A DNA stretch of 64,000 bases from CAZSXU01 sp964610505. GTDB lineage: Bacteria; Arandabacterota; Arandabacteria; JAGLYR01. Below are positions 53,601 through 60,691 of the stretch, in pieces; position 1 is the stretch's first letter, and each line of letters starts with the position of its first letter. Below the pieces are notes generated by a model. That model saw only the letters and a program-made list of their open reading frames with translations. It was not told where the DNA came from and did not search any database. The DNA is taken from the NCBI GenBank assembly GCA_964610505.1, contig CAZSXU010000018.1, forward strand, positions 1 through 64,000, given 5' to 3'. A program made the translations under genes and the position numbers.

Positions 53601-53689
53601 TGCGCGCTTACAGCACCGAGGCCGGGGAGCGGCCCTTCCTCCATCCCGCCTACTGGTCGGGTTTCGTCCTCATCGGGAACACGCAGTAG
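50672..53689 (+). CDS. TPR-CHAT domain protein (caspase-like peptidase)
   Basis: Up to 1005 residues: a signal peptide or membrane anchor (LVVLACAWAAVLFFPSIGFS), about eight 42-residue TPRs of the kinesin-light-chain type (LNVLGVVLRETGEYGEAETV, LNNLAILYYSRGDFARAAPL, residues about 150-480), then a CHAT peptidase domain (about 700-1003). The dyad is His838 (IHLATHALVDDE) and Cys897 (VLSGCQTALG), followed by YIGLAQAFLQAGARSLVVSL. CHAT proteases resemble separase and caspases. An exported CHAT protein next to a membrane anti-sigma suggests regulated proteolysis. Starts at 50708 or 50723 are also possible; none has a strong ribosome-binding site. Confidence 0.88.
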   Translation: MTGGSLSPQVQNMDPRAMSYSRVVPAGLGGARAPHSGLVVLACAWAAVLFFPSIGFSDETGNAEADSLCRRIETLRCEGRYGAAVELAQDLVRIRTEGTERPWQREDAERLVTTLEYVSGLAFDRQQTLARADCLDSDVHRFVAKREYEDCEDLVRRQLDIRRRLLGPDHPEVAASLNVLGVVLRETGEYGEAETVLRRALDLRRRVFGPRHPDVAESLNDLGTVLWKQGDVAGAEPLIRKALAMRRDLLGPEDDKVAKSLNNLAILYYSRGDFARAAPLYREALAVHRRTLGADNPETAALMNNLAILLSRQGNYAEAEDLFLEVLETRRRLLGPEHLEIARSLGTLAHTHSGMEEYEAAEDLLREALALRKKLLGDEHLEISMNLINLASVLKAEEKYGEAEPLCSDGLAMAQRALGETHPLVIQGRCLHSLILMGVERREDAEIQLRETLELCRTRFGNRHPQTGEALRELGVCLLEQGRPDEARAFLEQAATVFDDARLRAGGGFERATFQTSPYRHLAEACLELKRDTDAWPAAERSLGRALADLLMVSEQPAASEVFTLERIQRSMDPETALIGWLWVEMTGVEPDAWGYVIRDSGPVRWVHLAVSGPEDASTDGGAGDFQEALALAGSWPFRVVSTERICADARRLWSQWVAPMELHLEGARNVVVIPSGPMLGIPIEALVDGDGTYLGERYAVSYAPSATIRTWLQEQAAGRGRPSSRSALLVGDPPFAEDHLAAMMREKEWGNPPAGLKWTPVGSFVSASVLRSAAAGDEYALARLPRLPWTRVELERVSAAVPGSVTLLGPDASEQEFVNLARSGTLERFDTIHLATHALVDDERPQHSALVLSRVNLPDAVESTVAGERIFDGLLSAEEIVRECRLDADLVVLSGCQTALGRKATGEGYIGLAQAFLQAGARSLVVSLWRVEDEATALLMGRFYENLTGATRDARDGPSGEMMGKARALQEAKDWLRAYSTEAGERPFLHPAYWSGFVLIGNTQ

Positions 53690-53825
53690 TCAACATCGGC
53701 AAAACCTCAGCCACACATTCCACAGCCCACCGCCCCGGCCCTTCTTTCCCGTTAGATCCGTCCTCCTGGTCGGAATTAGGAGTGTAGCCGATTGGACGTG
53801 CATTCCAAGACAAGGAGGAACCGTC

Positions 53826-56639
53826 ATGCGGACCCGAAACTCACTCTCGACCATTGTCCTGGCCGGCATCTTTTCCGCTGCTCTGTTGCCGTTCGCAAGC
53901 GCCCGGGCGAATGACATTCCGGCGATTGCGGATCTGAGGGCGGATGTCCAGGGAGATCCCCAGGAGCTTCTGCTTCGGTGGAGCACCCCCTTCTTTGAAG
54001 TCCCGGAAGAAGGAACCAAGACCGAACCGAGCTACGATATTCGCTTCGGTTCCAGCCCGCTCACCGAGAGTAGCTGGGACACGTCCTCGCCCGTTTCGGG
54101 CATCCCTCCCGGTGTGGTTCTTTACTCGCACGCGGTCCTGACGCTATCGGTGGGCGCCTACACGAGGAGCGACGGGTACATCTACTGGGACCGGGTTGCG
54201 TGCCACGCGGAGCTCTACTGGCAGGTCGTCCCGGGTCTGGCCAAGGCGATCTCGGGCGAACCCATCTATTTCGAAGTTCGCAGACAGAGCAATGGCCAAC
54301 TGGCGGCACTGGGCGGCCCCGTCTACACGGATACGTTCGGGTGGGCGGATTGGCATTCGGACGATCTGACGGATGTCTCGCGCGAGAGCGGCGGCGAATG
54401 GTTCACCTGTTGGGCGAGCTGGTCCGGCGGCAGCGTCTGTTTGGGCGTCGGCGAGGTCAAGTACTCAGACAGCCTGGCGACCTCAAAACCCTTTCATGGC
54501 GAGGAGGACGAAGGGTATCCCCCGCCACCCGAAGACTGGTGGTCCGTATGGGGCGGGACCTTCGCCTGTGAGTTGAACGACGTCAATCTCTCGTTCTTCG
54601 TTCCTGCAGGCGCAATCGAGATGGAATCGGCGGAGTCGAATATCTCCGTTGTCTACGACGTGCCTCCGTTCGTCTCGAAGAATGCCCCGGTCCCGGGAGC
54701 CATGTTCGCCTACAACGTGAGCCTGGGGCCCGACTCGGTCACCACCCTGACCGAGAGCATCCGCTGCTCTGCTGACTACCCGGAGTACATGCTGGACCAG
54801 TATGGGGGGTTGGGTGAATCGTCCCTCCGCGCATACCGCTACGACTACGACGTGATGCAGTGGGTGCTTCTCGAAGCCGAACTGCCGGTTCTGGACAGAG
54901 ACCACCACACGATCCATTTCACGACCGACCGGCTGGGACTGTTTGCCCTGGCGGCCGAAACAGACGGCGACGGCGACGGTCTTGGAGATTTCGAAGAAAT
55001 GGAGCATGGGACGGATCCCGGCGTGCCGGATTTCGATGGGGACGGCGTGAACGATGGAGATGAGATCTGGTTCACAGGGGGTGATCCTCTCGATCCTCTG
55101 AAGAAGAAGGGCAAGGACCAACATTGGACGACCGACGTGCCCGGACGGTCGGGTGGGCTCTGGATCGCGGCCCGAATCGTGTCCGGATCGCATTCGTCTC
55201 CCATCTCCAATCCCGTCTACATCGGGCCCCCGATCACTCCGGCGTACACCGAATCATGGAATGGTACGGGGATCTTTGAAGGCGATGCAGCCTGGGGCGA
55301 TTTCGACGGCGACGGGGATCCGGATTTGGTTATCTGCGGCGAGAGCGACGGCGGTCTCGTCACACGCACCTATGAGAATCTGGGCTACACGTTACAGTTC
55401 CGTCAGGATCTTGAGGGCATCGAGAGTACCGGCAGCGGCTGCCTCGCCTGGGGCGACTATGACGGGGACGGCGATCTCGATCTGGCCATGGCGGGGACGA
55501 CCGCGTCTACGAGAATCGCCCGGATTTACGGCAACGACGGCAGCGGCAATCTCACCTGGGATAGCGCCCAGGTGCTGACGGGAGTCGGGTCGGCATCCGC
55601 GGCCTGGGCCGATTTCGACAGGGATGGGGACACCGATCTCGTGCTCACCGGGTATGATGGTGCGGTCAGAACGGCGATCCTCTACAAGAATCATCCGGTG
55701 GGGACGCTCACTCCGGACCCCGCGCAGTCTCTAACGGGCGTCAACGGCGGATCCGCAGACTGGGCGGACTGGGACGGTGACGGCGATTCGGATCTTGTGA
55801 TCACGGGTAACGACGGAACGAACCGGTCGACCACGTTCTACGTGAACGATCCTGTCGGAACGCTCACGGACGACGGCGATCACGGGATTCTGGGCGTTAC
55901 TCTCTCGGACACGGAGTGGGGCGACTATGATCGGGACGGAGACGCGGATCTGGCCATCACGGGTGAAACAGGGCCGGGGGGGCTCCGCATTGCTCGAGTC
56001 TATGAGAACGACGGGGACGGCAATTTCACTCAGGCGGCCCAGCCGCTGTCGATTTACCGCAGCTCGTGCGCCTGGGGAGACATCGACCTGGATGGAGACC
56101 TGGATCTGGCGCTCTGCGGTTACGACGGATCCGGTCTCTACACGTACATCTATGAGAATACGGGGAGCGGGTTCACGGTCGGTAGTTTCTGGTTCCCGGG
56201 CATCCGGGAAGGCGCCGTGAGTCTCGTAGACGTGGACCTGGACGGCGATCTGGACTTCTTCATGGCCGGTGCGGATTGGTCGACCAAGTATGCCCGTCTC
56301 TACTTGAACGAGGGACTCTTGACGGCCGTCGCGGAAGACGCCGAATCGATCGCGGGTGTCTCCGGATCCCCGATGCTGGAGAACTTCCCGAACCCGTTCA
56401 ATCCCGAAACGACGATCCGCTACAGGGTGTGCGAGTCCGGCAGCGTCGATCTAACGATCTATTCACCCACGGGGCGAGTCGTCCGTGAGCTGGTGACTCA
56501 AACGCAGAACGCCGGCGTCTATGAAGTCCGCTGGGACGGTCTGGACGATGCAGGAACTCCGGTCGCGAGCGGCGTCTACTACTACCGTCTTGAGGCGGGG
56601 GATGGGGCGATGACGAAAAAGATGGTACTGCTGAAATAG
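53826..56639 (+). CDS. Secreted FG-GAP/VCBS repeat protein with FlgD-like sorting domain
   Basis: This 937-residue protein has a signal peptide (cleavage near ARA), an N-terminal beta-rich region of unknown type (about 30-370), calcium-binding thrombospondin type 3-like repeats (DGDGDGLGDFEE, DFDGDGVNDGDE, about 383-425), a beta-propeller of FG-GAP/VCBS repeats (AAWGDFDGDGDPDLVICGES, LAWGDYDGDGDLDLAMAG and similar, about 480-830) and a sorting-type C-terminus (NFPNPFNPETTIRYRV ... TKKMVLLK). It is a surface or secreted adhesion-like protein. It follows the TPR-CHAT gene in the same direction after 136 bases and could be part of the same regulon. Confidence 0.88.
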   Translation: MRTRNSLSTIVLAGIFSAALLPFASARANDIPAIADLRADVQGDPQELLLRWSTPFFEVPEEGTKTEPSYDIRFGSSPLTESSWDTSSPVSGIPPGVVLYSHAVLTLSVGAYTRSDGYIYWDRVACHAELYWQVVPGLAKAISGEPIYFEVRRQSNGQLAALGGPVYTDTFGWADWHSDDLTDVSRESGGEWFTCWASWSGGSVCLGVGEVKYSDSLATSKPFHGEEDEGYPPPPEDWWSVWGGTFACELNDVNLSFFVPAGAIEMESAESNISVVYDVPPFVSKNAPVPGAMFAYNVSLGPDSVTTLTESIRCSADYPEYMLDQYGGLGESSLRAYRYDYDVMQWVLLEAELPVLDRDHHTIHFTTDRLGLFALAAETDGDGDGLGDFEEMEHGTDPGVPDFDGDGVNDGDEIWFTGGDPLDPLKKKGKDQHWTTDVPGRSGGLWIAARIVSGSHSSPISNPVYIGPPITPAYTESWNGTGIFEGDAAWGDFDGDGDPDLVICGESDGGLVTRTYENLGYTLQFRQDLEGIESTGSGCLAWGDYDGDGDLDLAMAGTTASTRIARIYGNDGSGNLTWDSAQVLTGVGSASAAWADFDRDGDTDLVLTGYDGAVRTAILYKNHPVGTLTPDPAQSLTGVNGGSADWADWDGDGDSDLVITGNDGTNRSTTFYVNDPVGTLTDDGDHGILGVTLSDTEWGDYDRDGDADLAITGETGPGGLRIARVYENDGDGNFTQAAQPLSIYRSSCAWGDIDLDGDLDLALCGYDGSGLYTYIYENTGSGFTVGSFWFPGIREGAVSLVDVDLDGDLDFFMAGADWSTKYARLYLNEGLLTAVAEDAESIAGVSGSPMLENFPNPFNPETTIRYRVCESGSVDLTIYSPTGRVVRELVTQTQNAGVYEVRWDGLDDAGTPVASGVYYYRLEAGDGAMTKKMVLLK

Positions 56640-56642
56640 ACC

Positions 56643-56674
56643 GAATGGGCGAATGGGCGAAAGGGTGAATGGGC
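56643..56674. repeat. GAATGGGC 8-bp tandem repeat, four units
   Basis: Four 8-base units in tandem (three perfect, one GAAAGGGT) begin three bases after the stop of the FG-GAP gene. The same unit occurs at 21230-21254. Confidence 0.85.
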
Positions 56675-56703
56675 GAGAAGTCCGACCTTTCATGAAGACA
56701 CGC

Positions 56704-56725
56704 GGGGCGGCCGGTTGGCCGCCCC
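56704..56725 (+). terminator. Terminator-like hairpin after the FG-GAP gene
   Basis: GGGGCGGCC, a GGTT loop and GGCCGCCCC form a perfect 9-bp stem about 65 bases after the stop, with TTTT a few bases further on. Confidence 0.5.
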
Positions 56726-56936
56726 TCGTCATGTTTTCGGCGCGGGCCGCCCCGATGACAGGGTGTTCGGCCTCTCTGACACTCTCCGCTCAGTTTGAGC
56801 ACCGCCAGAGAAGTCACACTGTGCCCGGCGAATGTTTCGCGGGGGGCGCCGGATGGGTTCGCACGACCGCATCTAACGGGCCTCGCCGGATGGCCCTGTC
56901 CGTATGGGGGCCGTTAAGGCTCTACATCGGGAGATT

Positions 56937-57473
56937 CTATTCACCCGGCAGGTCTTTGAGCTGACTCAGATAGGTCGCGCGCACCTCTTCCAGAAAATTC
57001 TGCACGTCCGGTCGCAGGTGATCGGGATAGGTCCAGGGGAAGGTGTGGAAGTGTCCGGACTGGTAGACGAGCTCCAGCTCGGCGTAAATCCCGTCCCGCA
57101 GGTAGATTCGTCTCGGCCGGGGTTTGGCCGAAGCGAGGACGACGTTTCCTGCGGAGAGAATCCCCGGATCGAGGTTGACTCGTCGGCGGCCCTCAATGGA
57201 GAGGGCCTGCTCGATCGTGTGGGCGTGAATCTTGACGTCCGGCAGCGTGGCGGGATCCACCAGCCTCTCGAATGAAAGGATGCACTTGACCAAACCGGTG
57301 CCCATTTCGTCGCCGTAGAACTGGTAGTGTTCGTCCGCGATGTCGGAGGAGGTGTGATCGATCGGACCGTGACCGGACGTAATTTCCTCGACGGCGGAGT
57401 CGAAGAAGCGCTCTTCCGCGTACATCACGCCCACGATCAGCTTGACGGGAACCGGTCTCTCAGGAACGGCCAT
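56937..57473 (-). CDS. DUF4416 family protein
   Basis: This 178-residue protein has the DUF4416 pattern: VKLIVGVMYAEERFFDSAVE, GPIDHTSSDIADEHYQFYGD, EMGTGLVKCILSFERLVDP, RRVNLDPGILSAGNVVLAS, a RIYLRDGIYAELEL strand and FPWTYPDHLRPDVQNFLEEV. The function is unknown; members are common in anaerobic and deep-branching bacteria. ATG 57473 is preferred to the TTG two codons upstream because GGAG lies 7 bases before it. Confidence 0.88.
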   Translation of the reverse strand: MAVPERPVPVKLIVGVMYAEERFFDSAVEEITSGHGPIDHTSSDIADEHYQFYGDEMGTGLVKCILSFERLVDPATLPDVKIHAHTIEQALSIEGRRRVNLDPGILSAGNVVLASAKPRPRRIYLRDGIYAELELVYQSGHFHTFPWTYPDHLRPDVQNFLEEVRATYLSQLKDLPGE

Positions 57474-57660
57474 CGTCAATCTCCATCTCCGATCTCGTAT
57501 TCTCGGCTTGATGGTCTGTGTCCGGCTTGTCCGTCACGGGTCCTGTCTCGAAGGTCTCCTCTCCGTGCTCCCTCGACTTCGTCTTGGTGCGCGCGGGGAG
57601 GAGAACCTCTGAGCCACCCGCTCCGGACTGCGCCCATCCAGCCCTGTCACCCCAAGCTAT

Positions 57661-58377
57661 TCACGCGATTTCCGAGTCCCGAGTCGCCTGGAATCTCTTG
57701 GCCCCGAAGGGACAGGCAACCAGGCACATCCCGCACACGCGTAGTCCATGCCGATCCCGCACGCTGGCAAGATAGCGATCGCACGCTTTCCGATCCACAC
57801 GATTGCCGCGCCAGTCATCGCGCTCCACGCGGTCAGTCAACGCATCGCCCGGGCAGGCGTCGATGCAGGCCGTGCAGCTGCCGCAGAGGTCTTTGACGGG
57901 GGCGCCCGCTGCGAGAGGCGCGTCCGTCAAGATGGTCACCAGACGAAGCCGGGGACCTACGTCGGGCTGGACGAGCAGGCCGCTCTTTCCGATCCAGCCC
58001 AGACCCGCCAACCTCGCGGCCAGTCGGTGAGGAAAGATGCTGGCGGTCCGCTCTTTCCCCGCGCGCATGGACGCTGGAATGGGGAAGGATCGATGCCCTT
58101 CGCGAGTGAGGATGGAATCGATTTCCAGCGCAATCTGGTTCAGGCGGCAATTCACTTCGCGATAGTAGTAGAGGTAGGTTCGGGAAGGCCCCCTGGCCAG
58201 GAGATCGACGATCTCCCTCGGAAACTCAACGGCGATAGACAGCGCCCGCGGAAGGTCGACGTAATCCTCGCCGGCGAAGTCGGCCAGGTAGTCTCGGGCA
58301 GATTCCAGATCCGATACGCCGTGGGCCAGAACCTGCCGCATGCTGAGATGTTCGTCGATTCTCCTCTGAAGATCCAT
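57661..58377 (-). CDS. Short QueG-like protein with two [4Fe-4S] motifs
   Basis: This 238-residue protein resembles epoxyqueuosine reductase QueG. It has an N-terminal domain with AARLAGLGWIGKSGLLVQPD and GPRLRLVTILTDAPL (the cobalamin-binding region of QueG), then two ferredoxin-type motifs, CGSCTACIDACP and CGMCLVACP. QueG is usually 340-390 residues; the C-terminal HEAT-like part is absent here, so this may be a different cobalamin/Fe-S reductase. An AGGAA site precedes the ATG. Confidence 0.8.
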   Translation of the reverse strand: MDLQRRIDEHLSMRQVLAHGVSDLESARDYLADFAGEDYVDLPRALSIAVEFPREIVDLLARGPSRTYLYYYREVNCRLNQIALEIDSILTREGHRSFPIPASMRAGKERTASIFPHRLAARLAGLGWIGKSGLLVQPDVGPRLRLVTILTDAPLAAGAPVKDLCGSCTACIDACPGDALTDRVERDDWRGNRVDRKACDRYLASVRDRHGLRVCGMCLVACPFGAKRFQATRDSEIA

Positions 58378-58533
58378 CTCTATTCCTCACAGGGGTGAGG
58401 TGGCTCGCCTGCCGAGTCTAGGGATGTTCCTCTTCCCGATCAAGCGACTTCGCGGTTGACACCGTGCGCGGGAACGGTTCATCGTAGAGCCTCGCAGCGG
58501 CCGGTCTATGGATTCTCTCTTGGGCGAAGGGTG

Positions 58534-59706
58534 ATGCGGAACACGATCCTTGGCATCTTGGTTCCCCTGGTACTCTCCGGGTGGCCCGTATTCCGGTTTC
58601 TCGGCTGGGTGGGACTGCTTGCCTACTGGGTGGGGGGAGGGGCCGTCTGTGTCGTTGGGGTGAGGCTCTTCCGGGCCTATCCGCCCGAGGCCTGGCTCTC
58701 GGCTCGAAACGCCACAATCGCCGTGATCCTGGTCCTGGTTCTCTACTCCGTGGCTTTCAGCGCCGTTTATCCCCTTGCCGACTCGGGACGCCTGGGAGGC
58801 GGGAGCGATCGAGACAACGCACTCACCCAGGCGACTTCGCGGTTGCTCCACGGGGAATCTCCCTACAGGGAACCCACCTATCTGGGCCGGCCCATCTCGC
58901 CCCTTCCCGGAGGACTGATCCTCTCCATCCCGTGGGTGAGGTTCTTCGGCAACGCCGCGTATCAGAATCTTCTATGGCTGTGTGTCCTGTTCATTCTGCT
59001 TTCTCGCACCTGTCGGTCCGAGCCGATGGCGGCCCTTGTCTTCGTTCTGTTGACCGCAGGAAGCCCGGCCGTCCAGCACGAGTTCCTGACCGGCGGAGAT
59101 CTCCTTGCGAACAGCATCGCCGTGACCTTCGTCGTGGTCGTTGGGGGGGGTGGAGGAACATGGACGCGCGGATGGCGGATGGGGCTCCTGGCTGTCTTCG
59201 CCGGTCTCGTCTTCGCCTGGCGGGCGAACTTCCTACTGGCGCTGCCGCTGGTCGGCAGGAGGATGGCGCAGCGGACGGGGCGGCGTGAGGCGGCGCTTTT
59301 CTGCGGCGTTTCGCTCCTGACCTCGGCCGCCGCCGTTCTGCCCGTCTGGCTTTGGGATCCGGCACACTTCACGCCGATTCGAACGTACCGGGAGATCGGG
59401 TATCTCGACGGTATCGTGCCCCACTTCGGGCAGGGCGTCGTTGCGACAATGGCCGCGGCGACCCTGGTGTTTGCTCTCAGACGGGACTTCTCAGATTGGG
59501 TTCGCCACGCGGCACTCGTCCAGATGATTCCGATTTTTGCCGGCGGCGTACTGGTTGGCTCCCGTTGCTTCTGGTGTTCTCTGTCTTTTCTGCAGTTCGG
59601 GCTTGCACCCCTGTTCCTGTGGGTGGCGGGTTCTCTGGTCAGAGAGAAAGTGGAAGGGGGCCCTCTCCGACGCCCAAGCGAGCCCCTTCCCACGGTTACT
59701 TCCTAG
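58534..59706 (+). CDS. Multi-pass membrane protein, glycosyltransferase-like
   Basis: This 390-residue protein has about 9-10 membrane segments. After the third segment is a loop with acidic and aromatic residues (GGGSDRDNALTQATSRLLHG, ESPYREPTYLGRPISPLPGG) resembling the catalytic first large loop of lipid-linked sugar transferases. That YR-PTYLG-P-SPLPGG pattern is also seen in proteins annotated as DUF2029/GT87-like. No more specific call is possible. ATG 58534 gives the first helix a natural start; GTG 58531 is an alternative. The stop overlaps the convergent gene's stop by four bases (CTAG). Confidence 0.6.
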   Translation: MRNTILGILVPLVLSGWPVFRFLGWVGLLAYWVGGGAVCVVGVRLFRAYPPEAWLSARNATIAVILVLVLYSVAFSAVYPLADSGRLGGGSDRDNALTQATSRLLHGESPYREPTYLGRPISPLPGGLILSIPWVRFFGNAAYQNLLWLCVLFILLSRTCRSEPMAALVFVLLTAGSPAVQHEFLTGGDLLANSIAVTFVVVVGGGGGTWTRGWRMGLLAVFAGLVFAWRANFLLALPLVGRRMAQRTGRREAALFCGVSLLTSAAAVLPVWLWDPAHFTPIRTYREIGYLDGIVPHFGQGVVATMAAATLVFALRRDFSDWVRHAALVQMIPIFAGGVLVGSRCFWCSLSFLQFGLAPLFLWVAGSLVREKVEGGPLRRPSEPLPTVTS

Positions 59707-60026
59707 TCGGTGACCACGATGGATTTCCGCAGTTTCCGTTTAGTGTGATGGGCTCTGCGGCGGAGGCGTCTTGCCGCGGCCTTGTCCCCGTTCACGGCCG
59801 CCGCCGCGGCCTGGGCCTTGAACTCCTTGACCCTCCTCTTCAGGGCCGTCTTGTCGACTCCCCCAACCACCTCCACGTGTACCTCGCGCTCAATGCCGAG
59901 CTTCTCGGAGAGGACGTTGAGGAGCTGTTCCTTGGTCATGGCGGATGCACCCTTGATGTCCTCGTACTCCCCCGTCATCTCCCGAAGTTTCACGACAGTC
60001 AGCTTCTCGAGTTCCTTGAGTTCCAT
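59703..60026 (-). CDS. Small protein with Rho N-terminal (SAP-like) domain
   Basis: This 107-residue protein begins MELKELEKLTVVKLREMTGE and continues with a helix-extension-helix like the N-terminal domain of Rho (MTKEQLLNVLSEKLGIE), then a very basic, Ala/Arg/Lys-rich helical tail (AAARRLRRRAHHTKRKLRKS). The basic tail suggests nucleic-acid binding, perhaps RNA or a nucleoid-associated role. GGGAGGAG lies 4 bases before the ATG. It is not full-length Rho. Confidence 0.75.
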   Translation of the reverse strand: MELKELEKLTVVKLREMTGEYEDIKGASAMTKEQLLNVLSEKLGIEREVHVEVVGGVDKTALKRRVKEFKAQAAAAAVNGDKAAARRLRRRAHHTKRKLRKSIVVTD

Positions 60027-60360
60027 GTCTCCTCCCGGATGCAATGGCGCAGGGCAACGGACAGTGTTACTCGTCACCATGGGTTTCTCAAATCAGCGGG
60101 GCGGATTGTATCAGGAATCGGCGATGATGAGAAGGGCGTATTTCCGGTCGGTCCGGGAGTGGGGGGGGCGACCCGCCGGCATCCAAGTGCGGAGGTCGCT
60201 TCCTGGTGCCCTTAAGGGTTTGTACGGCGGATCGGACCGCGCGGGAGCGTCCTGTCCGAACGAAATATCTGTTGATTTGAGAAACTGGTTGTGCGAGGGT
60301 CAAGGTCTGGAGTATGCCGCGACGGTCATTCGGATGACTTGGTGATAAGGAGGGAAAATC
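60027..60360. other. Gene-free divergent region upstream of the microprotein genes
   Basis: These 334 bases separate the Rho-N-like gene and the first microprotein gene, which point apart, so promoters for both should be here. I see no gene, tRNA or clear promoter hexamers. The last bases carry the strong AAGGAGGG site of the microprotein gene. Confidence 0.5.
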
Positions 60361-60504
60361 ATGCCGGATCCGGAGAAGGAGAAGCTCAAAGACCGAATCA
60401 AGCAAGCCAAGATCATCCTCAAAGGAGCGGAGAAAGATCTCGACAACGGCAAGGCGATCGACACCAAAAAGGTGATCAGCAAGACGATCGGTGTCCTCGG
60501 TTGA
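60361..60504 (+). CDS. 47-residue microprotein, tandem paralogue A
   Basis: The ATG follows AAGGAGGGAAAATC, an excellent ribosome-binding site. The product is charged and predicted helical (EKEKLKDRIKQAKIILKGAE, then a DNGKAI turn and KKVISKTIGVLG at the C-terminus). The next gene encodes a 48-residue protein with the same length, layout and C-terminal ending (IISRTIGVLG), so both are real, related genes. No known family is recognised. A two-helix hairpin and a protein-protein interaction role are plausible but unproven. Confidence 0.75.
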   Translation: MPDPEKEKLKDRIKQAKIILKGAEKDLDNGKAIDTKKVISKTIGVLG

Positions 60505-60544
60505 CGGCGGCACCGGAGTCGATGCGATAGGGGAGGTGTCCAGG

Positions 60545-60691
60545 ATGGAGAAGCCTCAGAATCTCGAAGAATGTGCCGAGAAGCTTCAAACCGCGCGGCA
60601 AGCGTTGATGGACGCCAAGGCGGCCCTGGAAGGCGGAGATGTGGACGGGGCCAAAGAGATCATCAGCAGAACCATTGGTGTTCTGGGCTAG
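60545..60691 (+). CDS. 48-residue microprotein, tandem paralogue B
   Basis: The ATG at 60545 is preceded by GGGGAGGTG. The product (starting MEKPQNLEECAEKLQTARQA) ends in GDVDGAKEIISRTIGVLG, matching paralogue A in the last 10 or so residues and in overall helical pattern, with 40 bases between the genes. It has a single Cys, absent from A. Its stop overlaps by four bases the stop of the convergent CHASE2-SpoIIE gene. Confidence 0.75.
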   Translation: MEKPQNLEECAEKLQTARQALMDAKAALEGGDVDGAKEIISRTIGVLG

